Assembly (NCBI GenBank): GCA_965225705.1
Contig: OZ245325.1
Coordinates: 310,001-374,000, forward strand
Reading direction: 5' to 3'
Length of the DNA stretch: 64,000 nucleotides
Origin: G965225705 sp965225705
GTDB taxonomy: Bacteria; Pseudomonadota; Alphaproteobacteria; Caulobacterales; Maricaulaceae
The notes beneath the pieces were generated by a model. That model saw only the letters and a list, made by a program, of their open reading frames with translations, was not told the DNA's origin and made no database searches. Every line of letters begins with the position of its first letter. Within the stretch, counting starts at the first letter, position 1. Of this stretch, positions 9,407 through 19,462 are shown piece by piece. The position numbers and the translations under genes were made by a program.

Positions 9407-9490
9407 TGTTGTCTATGTCACGCAGACATGGCAAAACCGGAGACAGGAACAGGCATAGAAATAAGATATACCAAACCTCGGAAACTATCC

Positions 9491-9520
9491 CCCTAAAAAG
9501 AGCTGCTGTCCTTTTTAGGG
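9491..9520. terminator. Stem-loop between convergent ychF and the MBL-fold gene
   Basis: Perfect 10-bp stem CCCTAAAAAG / CTTTTTAGGG with a 10-base loop. It sits between two convergent genes and may end transcripts from either side. No clear T-run follows on either strand, so a canonical intrinsic terminator is not certain. Confidence 0.5.
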
Positions 9521-9584
9521 TACAGATCATCCGGGCTTCTAAGGCGGATCATCACACACATAAATTTCAGAAAAAAGGTCTGGA

Positions 9585-10538
9585 TTACCTTTTCTTTTTG
9601 CCTTTAACAGAGCGCATGGGATAGGCATCAAGATCACGACCAGAATAAACAGGCCCCGGATAATATTGCTTTATAATGGATATAGCTTCTTTCTGGCGTT
9701 GAAGACTCTTTCCCATCCAGTGATTAAGAATTAAAGCCTTTGGCTGAACCTGCTGTGCTATCTGGCCAATCGTCGAGGGGATGGCATGTAAGAATCGGGA
9801 AGCTTTTCCAGCCTCTTCATGAAGGGCCACAGGCATAACCAGAATATCTGCCCCCTGAGCAAAATCAATAAATTTCTTATCCTGACCATTTTGGTCAGCT
9901 GAGATCACAATAACCCCTTCGTCTGATTCAACACGATATGCAAGAGAGGGGATATTGCCGTGTGGAATTCCCATAGCCCGGATCGTTAAACCATCGTGTT
10001 CATAAACCTTTGTCGGTGTCGTTTTCTGATGATCAACATTTTCTATAACAACAGGAAAAAGCCTCCCGCTTCCATCATAAATGCCCGCAAGATAAGCATA
10101 CGCCCCTGTTTGAGGGTTAAAAAGGGCATGCATAAAGTCTGTAAATGCAGGAAAGGGTTTACGTCCGTCTGGGCCTACAGCAAAAAGGGGCCTTGCCCGA
10201 TCAAAAAAAATACCCCCTTTAAGCAGGGCTGGCAAATCCGTCACATGATCTGTATGTAAATGAGTAATTCCAATGAAATCCAAATCCTCAAGGCGTGCTT
10301 TAGCTTCCCCAAAGCGTACATATACCCCGCCCCCTGTATCGATAAGAATTCTGGATTTCCCTTTCCACCAGATAACCGTGCCTGAGGACGCACGCGCATC
10401 ATCCGAAATGGGGCCGCCGGATCCCATCAGTTGCAGGGTAAAATCCGTATCCAGAGGCTTTAGGGAAACGGCGGAGGAGGTAGGGGTCATCAAAACCAGA
10501 CAAAAAACAAACCCCACAGCTTTAAACAGTGTTGTCAT
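9585..10538 (-). CDS. Exported metallo-beta-lactamase-fold hydrolase
   Basis: 317-residue protein with an N-terminal signal peptide (KAVGFVFCLVLMTPTSSA, cleavage near residue 23), so periplasmic. The metal site motif HLHTDH lies at residues 93-98, and later ligands are likely in ISADQNG and LNHWMGKS. The early MGSGGP and LIDTGGG turns are those of the RNase Z/arylsulfatase-like branch of the superfamily rather than antibiotic beta-lactamases. The substrate cannot be inferred. It is monocistronic, convergent with ychF and divergent from the alpha-2-macroglobulin gene. The C-terminus is very basic (KGKKKR). Confidence 0.85.
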   Translation of the reverse strand: MTTLFKAVGFVFCLVLMTPTSSAVSLKPLDTDFTLQLMGSGGPISDDARASSGTVIWWKGKSRILIDTGGGVYVRFGEAKARLEDLDFIGITHLHTDHVTDLPALLKGGIFFDRARPLFAVGPDGRKPFPAFTDFMHALFNPQTGAYAYLAGIYDGSGRLFPVVIENVDHQKTTPTKVYEHDGLTIRAMGIPHGNIPSLAYRVESDEGVIVISADQNGQDKKFIDFAQGADILVMPVALHEEAGKASRFLHAIPSTIGQIAQQVQPKALILNHWMGKSLQRQKEAISIIKQYYPGPVYSGRDLDAYPMRSVKGKKKR

Positions 10539-11073
10539 CTCATATACCCCCTCATGTGCCTGATAATAAGTATCTTCTGATAAGATGAAGAAAGGCAGAA
10601 GATATTTTACTGAAAAAAAATTCCAGAAATGAAGAAAAGTGGAATGAATTTTAGAAAATCTTTTAGCTCTGTGTACAGGGAAAATGAATCTAGCATGCCT
10701 GTTTTAGTTTTCAAGTTTCTTTAACAGATATGTTGCCAGAAACCTCACCTGTCGGCACATTCCAAACTCTGGGTCAGTATCACCGAAAACCCGTCTCAGA
10801 ATTTTGAAAACATTACGAAAAAATGTGCACTCTGTCATACTTCCAGATAGTCCTGCAGGGAAGATTTCAAACCATAAAGCTTCAAAAGCAAAGCCCTGAA
10901 TCGTCACAAAACACACCCCCTTTCCTGTTTTCAAAGATCAGAAGTTTAAGCATAGTGAGGGGTTAAGTTAAAAAGCTCCCCGGAATATAAAAACTGTACA
11001 GGACAGCACAAATTATTGTAATATCATGCAGACATGATGGTCTTTAGTCTGTAAATTTTATGTTGCGGGGAAG
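10539..11073. other. Intergenic region between divergent genes
   Basis: 535 bases between the starts of the MBL-fold gene and the alpha-2-macroglobulin gene. AT-rich stretches near 10590-10640 and 10970-11040 probably hold the two divergent promoters. A 76-codon minus-strand frame at 10704-10934 has only a TTG start and no recognisable similarity, so I do not call it as a gene. Confidence 0.5.
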
Positions 11074-14000
11074 ATGATGAAAAAAAAAGCAGGTCTTATC
11101 CTCCTGATGGTCAGCATCATCGGTTCTGGCGTGTTCTCACCTTCTACAGCCCGTGAGTCTGCGGCTCTTAAAGAACAAAAAGATCTCAAAATAACACGCA
11201 TCACACCGGAAGGGGACGATGTCCCGGCGGGGCGGGAAGTGGTTATTCAGTTTAACCGCCCTGTTGTTCCCTCTGGTCGTATGGAACGTGATGCCGGTGA
11301 AATACCTGTTGATTTTTCTCCCGCTCTGACATGCCAGTGGCGGTGGATCAACACCAGTGCACTTGCCTGTTATCTGGATGAAAAAGACAAGCTAAAAGAC
11401 GCAACCCGCTATACGCTCACCATCAAACCTGGACTGCGTGCTCAGGACGGTGCAACCACGGGGGAGATATACACGCACAGTTTCATAACGCAGCGCCCCC
11501 AGATACGTTATGCCTGGTTTAAAACCTGGCGAGGGCCCGGAACACCTGTTCTTGCACTCAGTTTCAATCAGCCCGTCAGCCAGGCTTCTGTAGAACACGC
11601 CCTCACCCTGACCTCCGACAAAAAAGATGGCACGTCTCTTTCTTATAAAATCAAAGCCCAAAAAGACCCTGATGACACGACAGATCCCCTGTTTATCGAG
11701 ACCTCCGGTACCTCTTCAACCTCGGAAACATCTCCCTCAGAGTCAAAAAAAGCGGAACCCGGCCAGAGGGAAGAAGGTGGTGACTCTTCAAAAAAAGGGG
11801 AAGAGGCACGACGTATCTGGCTTATTTCTCCTGAAAAAGAGCTACCGCCTGATACAGACATTGTTTTAAAGGTAAGACCGGGTCTTGTCTCTGCTCTGGG
11901 TCAGGAAACTGGTGTTGAAGAGAGAAATGTTACAAGCTTTGCGACATTTCCGGACTTTGCCTTTTTAGGCATAACCTGCACAAAAAATGACGGGAAAGAA
12001 ATTCTGATCACAGAAAAAAACAGGGAGAGTGCTGGTAAATGTAACCCACTTGGGGGGATAGCGCTGTCTTTTTCTGCCCCTGTTGGTGGTCAGGAGGTAA
12101 AGAAAAATGTTCTGTTTGATCCCGATCTTGCGGGGGGAAGGAAAGATTATGACCCCTGGGCCAATCGTGAGGGGAATGCACATCTAAGACGGCCCCACAA
12201 AAAAGATCAGCGCTACCATGTCTGGCTGCCAGAACGTCTTAAAGCCGCACAAGCCTATACCATCAGAACCAAAAAGCCAGATTTAAGCTTTTTCGAAAAA
12301 ATAAAATCATGGTTCTTTTCTGTACGTGCCTCTGATCTGGAGGATGCTTTCGGTCGTTTTTTAAAAGAGCCTGTAGATCTTAGTTTTTTCACGGATCATC
12401 GCCCCCCGAATTTTGAACTTACCCACAACACCGCAGTTTTGGAAAAGGGCGTAGATTCAGACCTTCCCCTTTATGTCACCAATCTTGAGAAGGCGACACT
12501 CCGCTATAAAAAGCTGACACAGGAGGGGGAAGAAAACAACCAGGTTTTCAATATTGAGGATTTGTCAAATGTGGAGGATATACAATTTGCTGTCCCTATG
12601 CACATACGTAAACTTCTGGGGGGGAAAACGGGTGTCCTTTATGGTGAAGTTGAGACGCAGCCCCCTGTCGACAAATATCCGACACAACGTCTCCTTTTCG
12701 CCAGTGTGAGCCCTTATCAAATTTATGTCAAAACCGGGCACTATAATACGCTTGTCTGGATCACGGATTTAGCGACCGGTCAGCCCGTACAGGACGCAAA
12801 TATCCGACTTTATAAAGATAAAATTACGAATCTTTCTTCTCAGTTCACACCTCTTGCTGAGGGGAAGACAGATGCTTCAGGACGCCTTCTTCTTAAAGGC
12901 ACAAAAGATTTTGATCCTGAACTTAGCCTTTTTACCTGGTGTTCTTCTGACAATCAGGACAAGTGTGAGCGTCTGTTTGTCCGGGTTGATAAAGGGGATG
13001 ATATGGCGCTCATGCCTCTTGAACGGGATTTTGAGGTGAGCACCTATCGGGCATCCGGATATACCGTCTGGCCAGATCAAGAAAAGCGTTATGGCCATAT
13101 TGAAGCATGGGGAACAACCGCACAGGGTGTCTATCGTGCGGGGGGCACCATAGACTATAAAATCTATGTCCGGAATCAGGATAATAATAGCTATATCCCT
13201 GCCCCTCAAAAGACATATAAGCTGGAGATTATCGATCCTCTGGGAAAAACAGTTCATGAAGCTGATAACCTTACGCTCTCAGAATTTGGCAGCTATCATG
13301 GCACCTATGCCATCCCCAAAAATGCTGCTGTTGGGTGGTATAATTTCAGGCTAAGCGCCAGCTTTACACAAGAGTATACATGGCAGCCTATGCGCGTTTT
13401 GGTCAGTGACTTCACCCCCTCCCCCTTTAAAGTCACCACCCATCTCAATGGTGATCTTTTCCAGCCGGGAGAAGAAGTTGAGGTCTCAACATCAGCAAAA
13501 CTGTATTCAGGGGGGGCTTATACAGACGCAGAAGCAAGAATAACCGTCAGGCTGAAAGCCGCCTATTTTTCCTCACACCATCCTCTTGCGGCCGGTTTTG
13601 ATTTTGACAGTTATGAACGCCCCTCCCAGACAACAATTTTCCAGAAAACAGCCGTTCTCGGAAAGGCGGGAGAGCTTAAAGAAAGCTTTGTTTTAGAGGA
13701 TGAACCTGTTGTCTACGGTCATTTGATAGCAGAAAGCGCCGTACGTGATGACAGAGGCAAATATATCGCAGCAAGCAGCAGAGCGGACTATATAGGTGTT
13801 GATCGCCTGGTTGGCCTTAAACAGACGGCATGGCTCTATGAAGAAGATAAACCGGCAGAAATACAGTATATTGTTGTTGATCCAAAGGGTCAGCCCAAAG
13901 GGGGGACTTCTGTCCATCTTCAAATTGAGCATTTGCAAACCAAAGCTGCCAAAGTCAAAGGGGCAGGGAATGCCTATCTCACCAGGTATAGTGAAACATG

Positions 14001-17000
14001 GATTCCTGTTAGTTCCTGTGAAACTGTTTCCACAGAAGCACCACAAACATGCAGCTTTACCCCAAAGGATCCCGGCACGTATAAAATCACGGCAAAAATT
14101 GAAGATACACACAAGAGGGTCCACACAACCACAACCGAGGCCTGGGTTGTCGGGCAGGGGCGTGTGGTCTGGCGCATGCCTGAGGATAATTCCCTTCAAA
14201 TTATCCCTGAAAAAGCCAGCTATGCTATAGGGGACAAGGCACGCTATCTTATCAAAAATCCCTATCCGGGCGCCCGGGCCCTTGTGTCTCTTGAACGTTA
14301 TGGGATCCTGAAATCCTGGGTACAGACCTTAGAGGGCAGCACACCAGTCCTTGAGTTTGATATAGAAGAAAACCTTATGCCGGGTTTTTATCTCTCTGTC
14401 ACCACTCTTTCCCCCCGCGTCGAAGCTCCCCTTCCCAAAATGGGACAAATTGACACAGGCAAGCCGGGGTTTAAAACCGGGTATGTCAAAGTCCCGGTCC
14501 AGGATCCTTATAAACAGATTGATGTGTCCATAACCCCTGACAAACAGGTCTATAAACCACGTGAGACGGTCAGCGTCAGCCTTCACGCCGCGCCGAAACA
14601 TGCGAAGAAAGATGAAAAGATTGAGCTTGCCGTTGCCGTTTTAGATGAAGCGGTTCTGGATTTGATTCAGGGAGGCGAGACGTATTTTGACCCTTATGAA
14701 GGTTTTTATCATCTGGAAGGGCTCGATATTCGTAATTATAGCCTCTTAAAACAGCTGGTGGGCCGGCAGAAATTTGAAAAGAAAGGGGCAAATCCGGGAG
14801 GTGACGGCGGTGCAGAGCTTAGCATGCGCACACTCTTTAAATATGTCAGTTACTGGAATCCCTCTCTTCTGCCCGATGATCAGGGGAAAGCCAGTTTCAA
14901 CTTTGAGGTTCCCGATAATCTCACCGGCTGGCGTATTCTTGTTCTCGCAGTGACCCCAACGGACCGCATGGGGCTGGGGAGTGCCAGTTTCAAAGTGAAT
15001 CGCCCTACAGAACTTCGTCCCGTCATGCCGAACCAAATCACAGAAGGGGATAATTTTCAGGCTGGCTTTAGTGTGATGAACAGGACAGACAGGAGAAGAA
15101 AACTTAAGGTAAACATATCAGCAACAGGCCCCCTTAAAAAACAGGGACAATGTCAGGAGAGCTCACAAAAAAATAAGGCGGGTTCTGTGTCCTGTCATGT
15201 TTCAACAGAACTCACCTTAGAGCCTTATCAACGTCACACTGTTTTTATGCCTGTCTCTTCTTTGCACCTGTCTGAAAACAGGGCGGACAGGACAGAGAGT
15301 CTCCACTTCACAGCCAAAGCTTTTGATGCTCTCGATGGGGACAGTCTTCAGCACAGCATCCCTGTCTATAAGCGCCGCTCTTTGGACACGGCAGCCAGTT
15401 ATGGGGCCACAACACAGGACAATGTTACAGAATCTCTTGTGTTTCCTGAAAAAATCTACACGGATATTGGGGATGTTTCTGTGACACTTTCTCCGTCCGT
15501 TATCGGCAATCTTGAAGGTGCTTTCAACTATATGCGTGATTACCCCTACACATGTTGGGAGCAGAAACTCTCCAAAGGCGTTATGGCGGCTTTTTATGAA
15601 AAACTGAAAGCTTATCTCCCCTCCGGGCTCTCCTGGAAAGACAGTGCAGAACTTGCCAGAGATGTTATGAAACAGGCCCGTGATTATCAGGCCCCTAATG
15701 GGGGTATGACCTATTTCCTCCCACAGGATCAGTATGTCAGCCCCTATTTAAGTGCCTATACGGCCCTTGCCTTCAGCTGGCTTAAAAAAAGTGGCTATGA
15801 CATACCTCAGACCGTGGAGTCTCAGCTTCATACCTATCTTGAAGGGCTTTTGAGACAGGATGTGGTCCCCACCTTCTACACAGACGGCATGTCGGCCACT
15901 GTACGGGCCGTTGCGCTGGCAGCCCTTGCAGAACAGGGAAAACTGAGCTTCAGCGACATAGAGCGTTACCGCCCCCATGTGAACAGGATGAGCCTTTTTG
16001 GCAAAGCCCTTTATCTCGAAGCGGCCCTTAAGGTCAAAGGCGCAGAGGCACTTGCAAAAGAGGTCACAGATATGCTCCTCGCTCATGCCAGCCAGTCCGG
16101 CGGGAAGATCAGCTTCAACGAAGATCTGGATGAGGGCTATACGCGTATTCTCTCCACACCTATGAGAGCGCAGTGCAGCATTCTCTCCGCCTTCACACAC
16201 TATGATACGCGTGAGACGGGGGAAAACCCGGTGAAGGATCTCTCTGTCAAACTGGCCCGTACCATCACACAAACACGTGGCAAACGTGATCACTGGGAGA
16301 ATACACAGGACAATGTTTTCTGTATGCAGGCTCTGACCGCTTATGTGCGCCGTGATGAACAGGTGAAACCCAATATGGAGGTTTCAGTCAGCTTAGATCA
16401 GGAAAAGCTGGGCACAGCACGTTTTAACGATGTACGGGATGATGCGGTCACCCTGCGCCACCCCATCACAAGAGAAGACCCCGGCACACAGCATACCATC
16501 ACCCTGTCACGTCAGGGCAAAGGCAGGCTTTATTACACAACGCGTCTCAGCTATGCACCTCTGGAAGATGCTGCCAGCCGTGTCAATGCAGGGATTGATC
16601 TTCGCAAAGAATACAGTGTGAAAAGAGGAGAAGCATGGGTTCTTATTGATAAGGAAAGCCAGATCAAACGCGGGGATCTGGTGCGGGTTGATCTTTATGT
16701 TTCTCTGCCCACGGAACGCAATTTTGTGGTGGTTGATGATCCGGTACCGGGGGGGCTGGAACCCGTGAACCGTGATCTGTCCACAAGTTCAGACGTGGAT
16801 ACAGATCAGACTGATACCTCACCCGCAGAAGGATCATGGTGGTTTACGTTTAAAGACTGGCAAAATTTTGGGGAATCACGCTGGAGTTTTTATCATAAAG
16901 AACTGAGACATAAATCTGTCCGTTTTTATGCTGATTATCTTCCTGCCGGACGTTACCATCTTGTTTACACGGCTCAGGCTATTGCAGAGGGGCATTTCAC

Positions 17001-17085
17001 AGGCCTGCCCGTACATGCAGAAGAGATGTATGATCCTGACGTGTTTGGAAAGGGCATAACCCAGACGTTAAATATAGGTGAATAA
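11074..17085 (+). CDS. yfhM: Bacterial alpha-2-macroglobulin (large, thioester-containing)
   Basis: 2003-residue exported protein, a broad protease trap paired with PbpC. Signal peptide KAGLILLMVSIIGSGVFSPSTA covers about residues 5-27, with no lipobox cysteine. Repeated macroglobulin-type beta domains make up the N-terminal two thirds. The MG/A2M signature region is visible around WNPSLLPDDQGKASF and FEVPDNLTGWRILVLAVT. The thioester motif CWEQ is intact at C1494-Q1497, followed by the alpha-alpha toroid (YQAPNGGMTYF, YVSPYLSAYTALAF). It is longer than E. coli YfhM. pbpC follows 166 bases downstream, the conserved pairing thought to couple protease capture to envelope repair. A charged low-complexity patch lies near residues 215-245. 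Confidence 0.95.
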   Translation: MMKKKAGLILLMVSIIGSGVFSPSTARESAALKEQKDLKITRITPEGDDVPAGREVVIQFNRPVVPSGRMERDAGEIPVDFSPALTCQWRWINTSALACYLDEKDKLKDATRYTLTIKPGLRAQDGATTGEIYTHSFITQRPQIRYAWFKTWRGPGTPVLALSFNQPVSQASVEHALTLTSDKKDGTSLSYKIKAQKDPDDTTDPLFIETSGTSSTSETSPSESKKAEPGQREEGGDSSKKGEEARRIWLISPEKELPPDTDIVLKVRPGLVSALGQETGVEERNVTSFATFPDFAFLGITCTKNDGKEILITEKNRESAGKCNPLGGIALSFSAPVGGQEVKKNVLFDPDLAGGRKDYDPWANREGNAHLRRPHKKDQRYHVWLPERLKAAQAYTIRTKKPDLSFFEKIKSWFFSVRASDLEDAFGRFLKEPVDLSFFTDHRPPNFELTHNTAVLEKGVDSDLPLYVTNLEKATLRYKKLTQEGEENNQVFNIEDLSNVEDIQFAVPMHIRKLLGGKTGVLYGEVETQPPVDKYPTQRLLFASVSPYQIYVKTGHYNTLVWITDLATGQPVQDANIRLYKDKITNLSSQFTPLAEGKTDASGRLLLKGTKDFDPELSLFTWCSSDNQDKCERLFVRVDKGDDMALMPLERDFEVSTYRASGYTVWPDQEKRYGHIEAWGTTAQGVYRAGGTIDYKIYVRNQDNNSYIPAPQKTYKLEIIDPLGKTVHEADNLTLSEFGSYHGTYAIPKNAAVGWYNFRLSASFTQEYTWQPMRVLVSDFTPSPFKVTTHLNGDLFQPGEEVEVSTSAKLYSGGAYTDAEARITVRLKAAYFSSHHPLAAGFDFDSYERPSQTTIFQKTAVLGKAGELKESFVLEDEPVVYGHLIAESAVRDDRGKYIAASSRADYIGVDRLVGLKQTAWLYEEDKPAEIQYIVVDPKGQPKGGTSVHLQIEHLQTKAAKVKGAGNAYLTRYSETWIPVSSCETVSTEAPQTCSFTPKDPGTYKITAKIEDTHKRVHTTTTEAWVVGQGRVVWRMPEDNSLQIIPEKASYAIGDKARYLIKNPYPGARALVSLERYGILKSWVQTLEGSTPVLEFDIEENLMPGFYLSVTTLSPRVEAPLPKMGQIDTGKPGFKTGYVKVPVQDPYKQIDVSITPDKQVYKPRETVSVSLHAAPKHAKKDEKIELAVAVLDEAVLDLIQGGETYFDPYEGFYHLEGLDIRNYSLLKQLVGRQKFEKKGANPGGDGGAELSMRTLFKYVSYWNPSLLPDDQGKASFNFEVPDNLTGWRILVLAVTPTDRMGLGSASFKVNRPTELRPVMPNQITEGDNFQAGFSVMNRTDRRRKLKVNISATGPLKKQGQCQESSQKNKAGSVSCHVSTELTLEPYQRHTVFMPVSSLHLSENRADRTESLHFTAKAFDALDGDSLQHSIPVYKRRSLDTAASYGATTQDNVTESLVFPEKIYTDIGDVSVTLSPSVIGNLEGAFNYMRDYPYTCWEQKLSKGVMAAFYEKLKAYLPSGLSWKDSAELARDVMKQARDYQAPNGGMTYFLPQDQYVSPYLSAYTALAFSWLKKSGYDIPQTVESQLHTYLEGLLRQDVVPTFYTDGMSATVRAVALAALAEQGKLSFSDIERYRPHVNRMSLFGKALYLEAALKVKGAEALAKEVTDMLLAHASQSGGKISFNEDLDEGYTRILSTPMRAQCSILSAFTHYDTRETGENPVKDLSVKLARTITQTRGKRDHWENTQDNVFCMQALTAYVRRDEQVKPNMEVSVSLDQEKLGTARFNDVRDDAVTLRHPITREDPGTQHTITLSRQGKGRLYYTTRLSYAPLEDAASRVNAGIDLRKEYSVKRGEAWVLIDKESQIKRGDLVRVDLYVSLPTERNFVVVDDPVPGGLEPVNRDLSTSSDVDTDQTDTSPAEGSWWFTFKDWQNFGESRWSFYHKELRHKSVRFYADYLPAGRYHLVYTAQAIAEGHFTGLPVHAEEMYDPDVFGKGITQTLNIGE

Positions 17086-17251
17086 ACACGCGTGCAGAAA
17101 GGCATGGTCATTTTTCACCTGAAGTCTCAGGCAATGTCATGCCACAGGAATACCGTATCACCAGAAGACTTTTATACAGGGTGTTCCCATTTTTCCTCTA
17201 CGGGCACACATCTCAGACAACAGGGTCCATCACATAAAGGTATGAGGTCTT

Positions 17252-19462
17252 ATGAAAGATACCAAAAGACTGAAATGGACAATATTTTTTATTCTTATGA
17301 TCCTCATCCCGGGCGGAGGGAGCGTAGCCCTTTTTTCCTTAACGCTCTCTCATTTGAGACCAGCCCCTCAATCCCTTCATACCGTTCTCTCTGATAGTCA
17401 GTATGTGCAAATTCTTGACCGCAGAGGGGAGCCCCTTAACACAACCTATCAGAACCGGTGGAATATTCATGATGTAATCCTCCTGTATCAGATACCTGAC
17501 TTTCTGAAAAATGCCTTCATCATCTCTGAAGACAAGCGTTTTTATCACCATAAAGGCCCGGACTGGCTGGCGCGGTGGTCTGCCCTTCTCACCAATATTA
17601 AATCAGGACATATTGTTCGTGGGGCCAGCACCATCACAGAACAAACTGTCCGCATGCTTCACCCGCGACCACGTAGCTTTTGGTCACGCTGGCTGGAAGG
17701 GTTTGAGGCCAGCACGTTAGAACAGGGTTTTACCAAAGACGAAATTTTAGAATTTTACCTCAATCAGATTCCTTATGCTGCCCATCGTCGTGGTCTTATT
17801 CAGGCCGCACGGTATTATTTCAACCGGGATCTCACAACGCTTAACAGGAAAGAGATGCTGGCTCTGGTGGTTTTGGTGCGTGCCCCCTCCCGGCTGGATT
17901 TATGGAAAAATACAAAAACACTTGAAACGCGCATCACCCGGCTTGCCAGCCAGCTCGTTCAGCATGGGCTGTTGCCTGAAAAAGACAGGAACAGGATCCT
18001 GGCAGAAGGCTTTGATCTTAAAGCCCCACATCTTTCCGTCAATGCACGTGAATTTGTTCAACATGTTAAACACCACCCTCTTCTGAGCTTTGCAGGCTGG
18101 CCTCATGTTAAAACCACGCTGGACGGCGTTTTGCAACAACGTATCCAGACTATGCTGGATGCACGCCTGCGCTTTCTTAAGCCTCAACGCGTCCATAATG
18201 GTGCTGTCCTGGTGGTGGACCATACCAATGGTGATATTCTTGCCTGGGTGGTTGCAGGAAAAGGTACAGAGGACAGTCCGGGAAGGTTTATCGATGCCGT
18301 CATAACACCACGTCAACCCGGATCAGCCCTTAAACCCTTCCTGTATGCACGTGCTTTAGAAAAAGGCTGGTCGGCGGCTACTGTGATTGAAGATGCGCCC
18401 CTGATGGAACTGGTGGGGCATGGCCTGCATAATTACCAAAATTATAGCCGTAGTTTTTATGGACCGGTCACGCTTAGAGAAGCTCTTGGAAATTCCCTCA
18501 ATATTCCTGCCCTCAAAACACTTCAGTATCTCGGTGCAGAAGAATATCTGAATACTCTTAAAACATTCGGGTTTCAGGGGTTAACCCATCATCCCAATTT
18601 TTATGGTGATGGTCTCGCCCTTGGGAATGGGGAGGTGACACTTTATGAACTGGTTCAGGCTTATGCTGCCCTCGCCAACCGGGGGGTTTTTCAGCCTCTT
18701 ACCCCTTTTTCTCATGGTCTTAACCAGCAATCACCTCATCGGGTGCTTTCCCCGGAGACGTCTTCTCTTATCGGGCATATTCTCTCTGATCCCAAAGCAA
18801 GAGACCTGGAGTTTGGTCATGATAGCATCCTTAATTTTCCTGTACAGACCGCTGTGAAAACAGGAACCTCAAGTGATTACCGGGACAGCTGGGCGGTGGG
18901 GTTCAATACCCGTTACACAGTTGGCGTCTGGATGGGAAATCTGGATCAGCAACCAACAGATGGCATTACGGGCTCTGTTGGTCCGGCTCTGTTGTTGAGA
19001 AGTATCTTTTCAGAACTTACCCAAAATCAGGAGACCAGACCGCTTCCTCTTCATAGAAAACTTATCCGACATGATGTGTGTGTCTCAACACACCAGATTA
19101 AGAAAGACGGTCAGACCTGCAAAGCCTATACAGAATGGTTTATTCCGGGAACAGAGCCCCGGGAAAATACGAAAAATATCGCGCGGAAGTCCTTGCCTGT
19201 ACGCTTACGCCAGCCAACACAGGGGCTCCATATGGCCTATGATCCACGTCTGCCCCGGGAGAGTCAGGCCTTTGAATTTTATATTCAGGGGCTGCCCCCT
19301 GACGCAAAGGTTATCTGGTCTGTTGATACCCAAAAAATCATAACCAAAGGGGGACGTTATATGTGGCCGCTTCAAAAAGGAGAACATGAGGTAGAAGCCA
19401 CAGTATGGCAGGGCAAAAAGAAAATTGCAGATATTGAAAAAGTGAAATTTTTGGTGAAGTAA
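17252..19462 (+). CDS. pbpC: Penicillin-binding protein 1C
   Basis: Bifunctional class A PBP of 736 residues, inner membrane with periplasmic domains. One N-terminal transmembrane segment (about residues 9-32). Glycosyltransferase family 51 motifs: EDKRFYHHKGPDW, RGASTITEQTVRM and KDEILEFYLNQIPY. Transpeptidase motifs: active-site SALK in QPGSALKPFLY, SLN in LGNSLNIPAL, and KTGTSSDYRDSWAVGF. The C-terminus carries the BiPBP_C beta domain typical of PbpC. It follows the alpha-2-macroglobulin gene, the conserved pair. An upstream out-of-frame ORF overlaps its 5' end and is not considered real. Confidence 0.96.
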   Translation: MKDTKRLKWTIFFILMILIPGGGSVALFSLTLSHLRPAPQSLHTVLSDSQYVQILDRRGEPLNTTYQNRWNIHDVILLYQIPDFLKNAFIISEDKRFYHHKGPDWLARWSALLTNIKSGHIVRGASTITEQTVRMLHPRPRSFWSRWLEGFEASTLEQGFTKDEILEFYLNQIPYAAHRRGLIQAARYYFNRDLTTLNRKEMLALVVLVRAPSRLDLWKNTKTLETRITRLASQLVQHGLLPEKDRNRILAEGFDLKAPHLSVNAREFVQHVKHHPLLSFAGWPHVKTTLDGVLQQRIQTMLDARLRFLKPQRVHNGAVLVVDHTNGDILAWVVAGKGTEDSPGRFIDAVITPRQPGSALKPFLYARALEKGWSAATVIEDAPLMELVGHGLHNYQNYSRSFYGPVTLREALGNSLNIPALKTLQYLGAEEYLNTLKTFGFQGLTHHPNFYGDGLALGNGEVTLYELVQAYAALANRGVFQPLTPFSHGLNQQSPHRVLSPETSSLIGHILSDPKARDLEFGHDSILNFPVQTAVKTGTSSDYRDSWAVGFNTRYTVGVWMGNLDQQPTDGITGSVGPALLLRSIFSELTQNQETRPLPLHRKLIRHDVCVSTHQIKKDGQTCKAYTEWFIPGTEPRENTKNIARKSLPVRLRQPTQGLHMAYDPRLPRESQAFEFYIQGLPPDAKVIWSVDTQKIITKGGRYMWPLQKGEHEVEATVWQGKKKIADIEKVKFLVK

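Larger units (their letters stand above)
9326..9414. repeat. 25-bp inverted repeat carrying the paired parS sites
   Basis: Positions 9326-9350 and 9390-9414 are perfect inverted copies, each holding one parS palindrome plus a matching 7-base flank. The 39-base spacer contains a smaller CCGGG...CCCGG stem. The arrangement could form a large cruciform or a transcript hairpin after ychF. Whether the symmetry is functional or the result of duplication is not known. Confidence 0.85.

Noticed and set aside
9585..10538. Antibiotic-resistance metallo-beta-lactamase
   Set aside because: HLHTDH and the fold turns match the RNase Z/arylsulfatase-like branch rather than class B beta-lactamases.
10704..10934. 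76-codon minus-strand ORF in the gap before the alpha-2-macroglobulin gene
   Set aside because: Only a TTG start, no ribosome-binding site and no recognisable family text.
17092..17394. 100-codon ORF between the alpha-2-macroglobulin gene and pbpC
   Set aside because: Out of frame with and overlapping the pbpC start; composition is not protein-like.
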